Shown: positions 58,983 through 64,000 of the stretch, one piece after another | How positions within the stretch are numbered: the first letter of the stretch is position 1 | Layout of the letters: every line of letters starts with the position of its first letter | Translations under genes and position numbers: made by a program | Notes under the pieces: model-generated | Database searches by the model: none | Told to the model about the DNA's origin: nothing | What the model saw: the letters and a program-made list of their open reading frames with translations, nothing else | Origin: Emticicia sp031378345 | GTDB lineage: Bacteria > Bacteroidota > Bacteroidia > Cytophagales > Spirosomataceae | Direction of reading: 5' to 3' | DNA length: 64,000 bases | NCBI GenBank assembly: GCA_031378345.1 | Contig: JANNDY010000010.1 | Coordinates: 221,821-285,820, forward strand

Positions 58983-59274
58983 TTTATTTAATTATTAATT
59001 TGTTTTTCTTAAAATTTGGAAAGCATTAAAATCTTGATTTTGTACAAAATTATATCATTTCTACCTACTATAAACAAGGTATTGCCTTAAATGATTTATA
59101 AAATTCACAAGCGGTTGAAATGAATAGACGAATGGCGTAGAATAATAGACGTTTAAGAGCTGAAGGTCATCGAACAATAGTCCATAGAAACTTTAAAAGT
59201 ATTTGAAAGAAAAATAGTTTGAGAAAAAAATAAAACCATTAAGCATAGACTTATTGTACATCGACTATGTTTCA
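58983..59274. other. 292-bp gap, promoter only
   Basis: Apart from the promoter at 59045-59077, I see no open frame with coding character and no hairpin. Confidence 0.5.
59045..59077 (-). promoter_or_regulatory. Promoter of the TonB receptor gene
   Basis: On the minus strand, TTG (59075-59077) and TAATTTTG (59045-59052) are spaced by 22 bp, close to the Bacteroidota -33/-7 consensus. The leader would be about 55 nt. Confidence 0.6.
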
Positions 59275-59451
59275 TTATTCAAGAAGATACTTTCTTCGGA
59301 TAGGATTTATCAAAAATTTTTTGTGGGCAGTAAAACTTTCGGCATGCATTTGTTCAAACAAAATCTTCCATTCCTCAAAGCGTTCAGGCTCTGCTTGATG
59401 AAATTTTTTATTGTCGATTTTTTTAGAAACTAAGTATTCCTCGAAAGTCAT
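59275..59451 (-). CDS. Small conserved cytoplasmic protein of unknown function
   Basis: A 58-residue protein beginning MTFEEYLVSKKIDNKKFHQA. I recall proteins of this pattern (MTFEE..., AEPERFEEW, MHxESFT..KKFL.N.IRR) in many Bacteroidota, with no known role. It is mostly helical, highly charged and without a signal. The ATG at 59451 is preferred over a TTG three codons upstream. A -7 box at 59477-59484 lies 26 bp upstream. Confidence 0.75.
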   Translation of the reverse strand: MTFEEYLVSKKIDNKKFHQAEPERFEEWKILFEQMHAESFTAHKKFLINPIRRKYLLE

Positions 59452-59468
59452 TTTGAACAAATCAATTA

Positions 59469-59484
59469 TATATTTGCAAAACTA
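59469..59484. promoter_or_regulatory. Two abutting divergent -7 boxes
   Basis: The + strand reads TATATTTG (59469-59476), which would drive the GH113-like gene. Directly adjoining it, the minus strand reads TAGTTTTG (59477-59484), which would drive the 58-residue gene. Confidence 0.5.
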
Positions 59485-59536
59485 TTGACTATTTATCAAT
59501 TTTACTAATTCTTCTCAAAATCTCAATAGCAAACAA

Positions 59537-60577
59537 ATGTATAAATTCCTTATTATCAATTCATTATGGCTTTTTGGATTTGTTGGTTGCCAAAACAAAG
59601 CGGTTTTGTATGAAGGACAAAAACTAAAAGGCGTTTGTTTTGTTGCTCCACCTCAAAAAATTGATGCAGATGAATTTGAGACTGTCAAAAAAATAAATGC
59701 CGAATGGGTGGCACTTACACCCTATGGCTTTACAAGAGATGGCAGCCCAAATTTTCAATATAACAAATCTTCGGACGGACATTGGTGGGGCGAATCGCCC
59801 AAAGGTACCGCAGAATGTGTAAGAATGGCTCATGAAAAAGGTTTGAAAGTAATGCTTAAACCTCATGCTTGGATTCAAAGTTTTAAGAGTTCATACACAG
59901 GCGACATGGATTTTAAAACTGAAGAAGAATGGCAAACTTTTGAGAAATCTTTTGGCGAATACCTCTTAGATTTTGCTCATGTTGCCGACTCAACACACGT
60001 CGAAATCTATTGTATTGCTACCGAATTTAAGACTTTTGTAGCAAAACGACCAGAATTTTGGCATAAAATCATCAAAGATATCAAAAATGTTTATCACGGA
60101 AAACTGACTTACGCCGAAAACTGGGACTGCTACGACAAAGTACCTTTTTGGGATGAATTAGACTTCGTTGGAATTGATGGATATTTTCCATTGTGCGAAG
60201 AAAAATCGCCTAATTTAGAAACAATTAAAAAAGGATGGTACAAACACAAAAACGAAATCGAAAATTATAGTCGAGAAGTACAAAAACCTATACTTTTTAC
60301 CGAAATGGGCTACCAAAGTACCGATTTTACGACGCATAAACCTTGGGAATCATACTCGAAACATCCTGACAACGATGTACTGCAAGCCGATGCTTACCGA
60401 GCTTTTTTTGACACAATTTGGCAAGAACGCTGGTTTGCAGGATGTTTTGTTTGGAAATGGTTTCCTGAAATGAAGCACATAAAAGACTTAGGCAAAAAAC
60501 ACGAATTTAGAGATAAATATACGCCACAAGGGAAGGTTGGTGAAACTGTTTTACAGAGTTATTTTCAGAAATATTAA
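59537..60577 (+). CDS. GH113-like glycoside hydrolase, lipoprotein
   Basis: A 346-residue protein with lipobox FVGC (Cys18). The mature part is a TIM barrel of the GH113/GTA family: KGVCFVAPPQ, WVALTPYGF, GLKVMLKPHAWI, then the acid/base Glu163 in IATEFK and the nucleophile Glu256 in ILFTEMGYQ, with ELDFVGIDGYFP between. Known GH113 enzymes are beta-mannanases; some relatives have other specificities. It is followed 29 bp later by a lipoprotein of unknown function. Confidence in fold and catalytic pair is good, in substrate low. Confidence 0.85.
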   Translation: MYKFLIINSLWLFGFVGCQNKAVLYEGQKLKGVCFVAPPQKIDADEFETVKKINAEWVALTPYGFTRDGSPNFQYNKSSDGHWWGESPKGTAECVRMAHEKGLKVMLKPHAWIQSFKSSYTGDMDFKTEEEWQTFEKSFGEYLLDFAHVADSTHVEIYCIATEFKTFVAKRPEFWHKIIKDIKNVYHGKLTYAENWDCYDKVPFWDELDFVGIDGYFPLCEEKSPNLETIKKGWYKHKNEIENYSREVQKPILFTEMGYQSTDFTTHKPWESYSKHPDNDVLQADAYRAFFDTIWQERWFAGCFVWKWFPEMKHIKDLGKKHEFRDKYTPQGKVGETVLQSYFQKY

Positions 60578-60606
60578 AAACATAAACCATTAATAATCAA
60601 TTACTT

Positions 60607-61452
60607 ATGAAGTATTTACCTTTTATTTCTTGTATTATCATTTTATTCTCTTGTCAATCTAAAACTGCACAAAAAACCGAAAATGCCGATACAATTGCAA
60701 CAGTGGTTTCACATCCACAAGAAATCAATGAAGAAGCTTTAACTTTTGGTTTTAGCAATGAAAAAGGTAATCAAGTTTTAGCTTTTGAAGAAAACACAAA
60801 TCCTAAATGGTTTACGCAAGTTATTGATAATCAAGGTAATACAACATCAATTAAATTCATAAAAACACAAAAAGGCAATGAAAGTGGAGTAAACCAAACT
60901 TCATTCAATTTCGATAATTGCACCGGGCAATTGTTTGAAATAAGTAATGGAAAAAAGTTTAATACAGACCTAACTTCTGTACTTTTCAATGAAGAATTTA
61001 GTAAAAATCATCAAATAATTTCGATAAAAACCTTAGAAAAACCACAAGTTATTGATAGTAAAATCAAAACTGTGATTGCCGATGAACGAAAAAGAGCCGT
61101 AAAAAATGCTTGGAAAATTGCTGATTTAGGCGAAAACCAAAGAGCTTATATTGTAGTTTTTGTTCCTAAAAAAGATAGCGTTTTGGCAAGTTTAGTCATT
61201 GGTGGAAAACAATATCTTTACAGAGATTTTCCTGCAAAATACGATGAAGGCTCTACTTGGCGAGTAGATGATGGTGGTGAATTCCCGAATGATGCTATTA
61301 GGATTTTAGCAGTTTTTCGTAATCAAAAAGGTGAGTTAGAAGTTATTACTGAGTGGGCAGGTGCTGAAGGTGCAAATATTGAATATTTTAAATTTGTTGC
61401 AGGAAAAGTCGAGATCATTAAAGAAGCTTCAAGATATTGGGGAGCTGGGTGA
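60607..61452 (+). CDS. Lipoprotein of unknown function
   Basis: A 281-residue lipoprotein with lipobox LFSC (Cys16) and a short polar linker (QSKTAQKTENADT). The mature part is beta-rich with segments such as LTFGFSNEKGNQVLAFEEN, IADLGENQRAYIVVFVPKK and STWRVDDGGEFPNDAIRILAVFRN. I recognise no family. It lies 29 bp after the GH113-like gene and 57 bp before another exported protein on the same strand, so the three may form one operon. Confidence 0.7.
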   Translation: MKYLPFISCIIILFSCQSKTAQKTENADTIATVVSHPQEINEEALTFGFSNEKGNQVLAFEENTNPKWFTQVIDNQGNTTSIKFIKTQKGNESGVNQTSFNFDNCTGQLFEISNGKKFNTDLTSVLFNEEFSKNHQIISIKTLEKPQVIDSKIKTVIADERKRAVKNAWKIADLGENQRAYIVVFVPKKDSVLASLVIGGKQYLYRDFPAKYDEGSTWRVDDGGEFPNDAIRILAVFRNQKGELEVITEWAGAEGANIEYFKFVAGKVEIIKEASRYWGAG

Positions 61453-61509
61453 TGCTCATTATCACATAAAAACCTTACTATCAATACATTAAAGCAAAAT
61501 ACTTACATT

Positions 61510-62103
61510 ATGAAATTAATAACGCTTACACTTTGTTTACTTGGATTTACTTGTTTTTCACAAAAAATAATCTCAAAACCGATTGCTCCTTCAATACTTG
61601 CCAAGTTGACTGATGTAGACGCAATTGTCGAAAAAGCCCTGCAATTTGTAGATAAAAACGGCAAAAATTATTTAGTTGCCACCACTCACCAAAATAGGTC
61701 TGACGAGTGGGCTTCCAAAGCAATTTTGATTAAGCATTATGTTGAAAAAAGCAATAATGAGCTTGTTTTACTTAGACAAATTACTGATAAAGAAGACCAT
61801 TGTGAGTTTGACAATGATTTACAATTCCTTAATGAATCGCTTACTATCAGCGATTTAGATAAAAACCAATACGCCGAAATTACTTTTTTATATAAAGTTG
61901 GTTGTCGCAGTGATGTTAGTCCGATTGGCTTAAAACTAATGGTCATTGAAAATGGCAATAAGGCTGCCATCAGAGGAAAAACACTACCACGAGGCTTTGA
62001 TTTTCCAAAAGAAAAAGTAGGTGATGCACTTTTCAAAAAACTACCAAAAGCAATTCAAGACCAAGCCAATAAACTCTGGGATAAGTTTGCTCCTGAGTTT
62101 TGA
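61510..62103 (+). CDS. Exported protein, M949_RS01915-like
   Basis: A 197-residue protein with a signal peptide (cleavage near CFSQ, residue 18). The segments TISDLDKNQYAEITFLYKVGCRSDVSP and LKLMVIENGNKAAIRG resemble proteins annotated as the M949_RS01915 family (surface polysaccharide-related). That match is from memory, and the function is not established. The DLDKNQYAE stretch looks like a calcium-binding or FG-GAP-like loop. It is the last gene before prfC, with a GGA-loop hairpin between them. Confidence 0.65.
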   Translation: MKLITLTLCLLGFTCFSQKIISKPIAPSILAKLTDVDAIVEKALQFVDKNGKNYLVATTHQNRSDEWASKAILIKHYVEKSNNELVLLRQITDKEDHCEFDNDLQFLNESLTISDLDKNQYAEITFLYKVGCRSDVSPIGLKLMVIENGNKAAIRGKTLPRGFDFPKEKVGDALFKKLPKAIQDQANKLWDKFAPEF

Positions 62104-62138
62104 AACAATGTTTATTTCATTAAATTCTACATTTTTTA

Positions 62139-62163
62139 TGGCGAACTGGAAGTTCGCCCCACA
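62139..62163 (+). repeat. GGA-loop hairpin, copy C
   Basis: A perfect 8-bp stem GGCGAACT / AGTTCGCC with loop GGA, followed by CCACA. It lies just upstream of the prfC -7 box. Confidence 0.75.
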
Positions 62164-62171
62164 TTTTTCAC

Positions 62172-62179
62172 TAATTTTG
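62172..62179 (+). promoter_or_regulatory. -7 box TAATTTTG for prfC
   Basis: TAnnTTTG match 26 bp before the prfC ATG; no convincing -33 element, because the GGA-loop hairpin occupies that position. Confidence 0.45.
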
Positions 62180-62205
62180 CACTCGTTTTACAAAATTAGC
62201 TACAA

Positions 62206-63789
62206 ATGTCATTTATTGAAGAATTACACAAACGCCGTACTTTCGCTATCATTGCCCACCCCGATGCAGGAAAAACCACATTGACCGAAAAACTACTCCT
62301 TTTTGGTGGTGCTATCCAAACCGCTGGTGCTGTAAAATCAAATAAAATCAAGAAGTCTACGACATCTGATTTTATGGAAATCGAAAAACAGCGTGGTATT
62401 TCGGTGGCAACTTCGGTAATGACATTCGAATATAAAGACCTGAAAATCAATATTTTAGACACCCCTGGACATAAAGATTTTGCAGAAGATACTTACAGAA
62501 CTTTAACAGCGGTTGATAGTGTAATTTTGGTAATTGACTGTGTAAAAGGTGTAGAGGAACAAACTGAGCGTTTGATGGAAGTGTGTCGAATGAGAAAAAC
62601 GCCTGTGATAATATTTATCAATAAAATGGACAGAGAAGGTCAAAATCCTTTCGATTTATTGGATGAATTGGAGCAAAAACTTAACCTAAAAGTTCGCCCG
62701 ATTACGTGGCCTGTCAATGGTGGTTCGAGTTTCAAGGGAGTTTATCATTTATTGGAAAAGAAAATGAATTTTTTTGCAGTCAATAAAACACGTTTGGAAG
62801 ATAATATTGAAGAAATTGCCTTAGATTCTGCTATTTTAGATAAAAGTGTAGGAGAAAAAGATGCCAACCAACTGCGTGAAGACATTGAATTGATAGATGG
62901 AGTTTATGACATTTTCGATAAAGAAGCTTATTTGGCTGGCGACCTTGCTCCAGTTTTCTTTGGAAGTGCAGTGAGTAATTTTGGCGTGATGGAGTTGCTC
63001 AATACTTTCTGTGATGTGTCGCCGCTACCTGTTCATCGCATGACCGACAAACGCATGGTTGAGCCTGACGAAAATAAATTTAGTGGTTTTGTCTTCAAAA
63101 TTCACGCAAATATCGACCCTCGCCACCGTGATAGAATTGCTTTTTTGAGAATTTGTAGCGGAGAATTTAACCGAGGAAAATTCTACAAACACGTCAGATT
63201 GAACAAAGAGATACGTTTTGCGAGTCCATTTGCATTTTTGGCAGATAGAAAAGATGTAATTGAAGATGCCTACCCAGGCGATGTGATTGGCTTGTATGAT
63301 ACTGGTACTTTCAAAATTGGCGATACGCTCACCGAAGGTGAAGATTTACAATTTGTTGGTATTCCGAGTTTTTCACCTGAGATTTTCAAAGAGGTGATAA
63401 ATAAAGACCCGATGAAATCAAAGCAATTAGAAAAAGGTGTGCAGCAATTGACTGACGAAGGTGTTGCTCAATTGTTTATCTTACAACCTGGCAATAGAAA
63501 AATTATTGGAACCGTTGGCGAACTTCAATTTGAGGTAATTCAACATCGGTTGTTGAATGAATATTCGGCAAGTTGCGTTTTTGAAGCTCGTCCTTACTCA
63601 AAAGCCTGTTGGATTACTTGTGATGACAAAGCTAAATTAGCTGAATTTATTCGTTTAAAAAGCAACTTTATTGCTTTTGATAAAGATGGAAATCCTGTGT
63701 TTTTAGCAGAAACAGACTGGATTTTAAGAATGAATATTCAGAATAACCCTGATATTAAGTTTCATACCACGTCGGAGTTTAGGTACTGA
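62206..63789 (+). CDS. prfC: Peptide chain release factor 3
   Basis: A 527-residue translational GTPase that recycles RF1/RF2. G1 AHPDAGKTT is at residues 17-25, G3 DTPGH at 85-89 and G4 NKMD at 139-142. RF3-specific segments KQRGISVATSVMTFEY and GVAQLFILQPGNRKIIGTVG (domain III) separate it from EF-G. Length is normal. It ends 4 bp before a convergent partial gene. Confidence 0.96.
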   Translation: MSFIEELHKRRTFAIIAHPDAGKTTLTEKLLLFGGAIQTAGAVKSNKIKKSTTSDFMEIEKQRGISVATSVMTFEYKDLKINILDTPGHKDFAEDTYRTLTAVDSVILVIDCVKGVEEQTERLMEVCRMRKTPVIIFINKMDREGQNPFDLLDELEQKLNLKVRPITWPVNGGSSFKGVYHLLEKKMNFFAVNKTRLEDNIEEIALDSAILDKSVGEKDANQLREDIELIDGVYDIFDKEAYLAGDLAPVFFGSAVSNFGVMELLNTFCDVSPLPVHRMTDKRMVEPDENKFSGFVFKIHANIDPRHRDRIAFLRICSGEFNRGKFYKHVRLNKEIRFASPFAFLADRKDVIEDAYPGDVIGLYDTGTFKIGDTLTEGEDLQFVGIPSFSPEIFKEVINKDPMKSKQLEKGVQQLTDEGVAQLFILQPGNRKIIGTVGELQFEVIQHRLLNEYSASCVFEARPYSKACWITCDDKAKLAEFIRLKSNFIAFDKDGNPVFLAETDWILRMNIQNNPDIKFHTTSEFRY

Positions 63790-63793
63790 GTTA

Positions 63794-64000
63794 TTAATAT
63801 ATGTTAAACATTAAGGGTTTCATCATTAGGAGTTCTTCCAATGGATAAATCCTTTTGATAAGCCCTTGTTTCATCGCAGGAGAGACTTTCTTATATTTAG
63901 TTTCAAAGCGTTTTGCATCAGGATTAATAAGGATTTTAAATTTTTCGTTTTCTTTTGTAATATTATAAACAGCTTTTAAGAAAATTATATGAGCATCATG
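63794..64000 (-). CDS. 3' end of an unknown gene, 5' part outside the window
   Basis: An open frame of 68 codons runs from the right edge to TAA at 63794-63796 on the minus strand. The translation is coherent and basic: HDAHIIFLKAVYNITKEN, then EKFKILINPDAKRFETKYKK, SPAMKQGLIKRIYPLEELLM and a C-terminus MKPLMFNIY. It looks mostly helical. I do not recognise the family from this fragment. It converges on prfC with only 4 bp between the stop codons. Confidence 0.6.
   Translation of the reverse strand, partial: HDAHIIFLKAVYNITKENEKFKILINPDAKRFETKYKKVSPAMKQGLIKRIYPLEELLMMKPLMFNIY

Noticed and set aside
58983..59274. Decayed gene in the gap before the TonB receptor
   Set aside because: Both strands were read; stops are frequent in all frames and no coherent protein pattern appears.

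Overview
The window is chromosomal DNA of a low-GC Bacteroidota bacterium, most likely of the order Cytophagales. The evidence is SusC/SusD pairs, lipoproteins with short Bacteroidota-type signal peptides, a type IX secretion plug protein, a subtilase with a type IX sorting tail, DUF2911, DUF4105 and DUF502 proteins, A-rich leaders without Shine-Dalgarno sites, and -7 boxes of the TAnnTTTG type. I saw no rRNA, tRNA, CRISPR array or transposase. The genus is not determined.

Left part (1-19.7 kb, all on +): a carbohydrate locus. It holds the end of a SusC transporter, SusD, a periplasmic beta-propeller/HEAT/cytochrome c protein, two S1 sulfatases, a DUF1080 lipoprotein (3-keto-glycoside hydrolase family), two TIM-barrel sugar isomerase/epimerases, a DUF4432 mutarotase-like protein, a mannose-6-phosphate-isomerase-like cupin, a Gfo/Idh/MocA oxidoreductase and a complete RbsA/RbsC/RbsB-type ABC sugar importer. 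No classical glycosidase is present. The gene set fits desulfation, oxidation to a 3-keto sugar, DUF1080 cleavage, ABC import and cytoplasmic reduction or isomerisation. This is inference from families.

Middle (19.7-46.2 kb): housekeeping and envelope genes on both strands, including the T9SS plug protein, a Nudix enzyme, an orphan nuoC, pyrB, aroA, a DUF502 protein, an M16 protease, an ABC-F ATPase, aguB, a DEAD-box helicase, a PspC/LiaF cluster, a TrpF-like protein, mnmA, a Uma2 nuclease, a T9SS subtilase, an HMA-domain protein and sucC. Right part (46.4-64 kb): a regulator-type propeller protein with a LolD-like ATPase, a queuosine-precursor transporter, a YfiT/DinB protein, an inositol monophosphatase, a DUF4139 protein, an Ldh-family dehydrogenase, an MBL-fold/serine-hydrolase pair, a TonB receptor, a GH113-like enzyme and prfC.

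Three genes too short, or without a usable start, were found by reading the gaps: a 54-residue L7/L12-C-terminal-like protein (33014-33178), a 49-residue FeoB-associated Cys-rich membrane protein (49902-50051), and the 3' end of an unknown gene at the right edge (63794-64000). A fourth frame (24029-24382) encodes a hydrophobic protein but has no start codon.

The most striking non-coding signal is a genome-wide style of repeat. About 18 short arrays with 7-nt (once 8-nt) periodicity lie at gene ends. Each locus has a different word, and many are arranged as inverted pairs that can fold. They resemble the heptameric STRR repeats of cyanobacteria. Together with several palindromic families they also intrude into coding genes (aroA, aguB, the plug protein) and produce false upstream start codons in several others.
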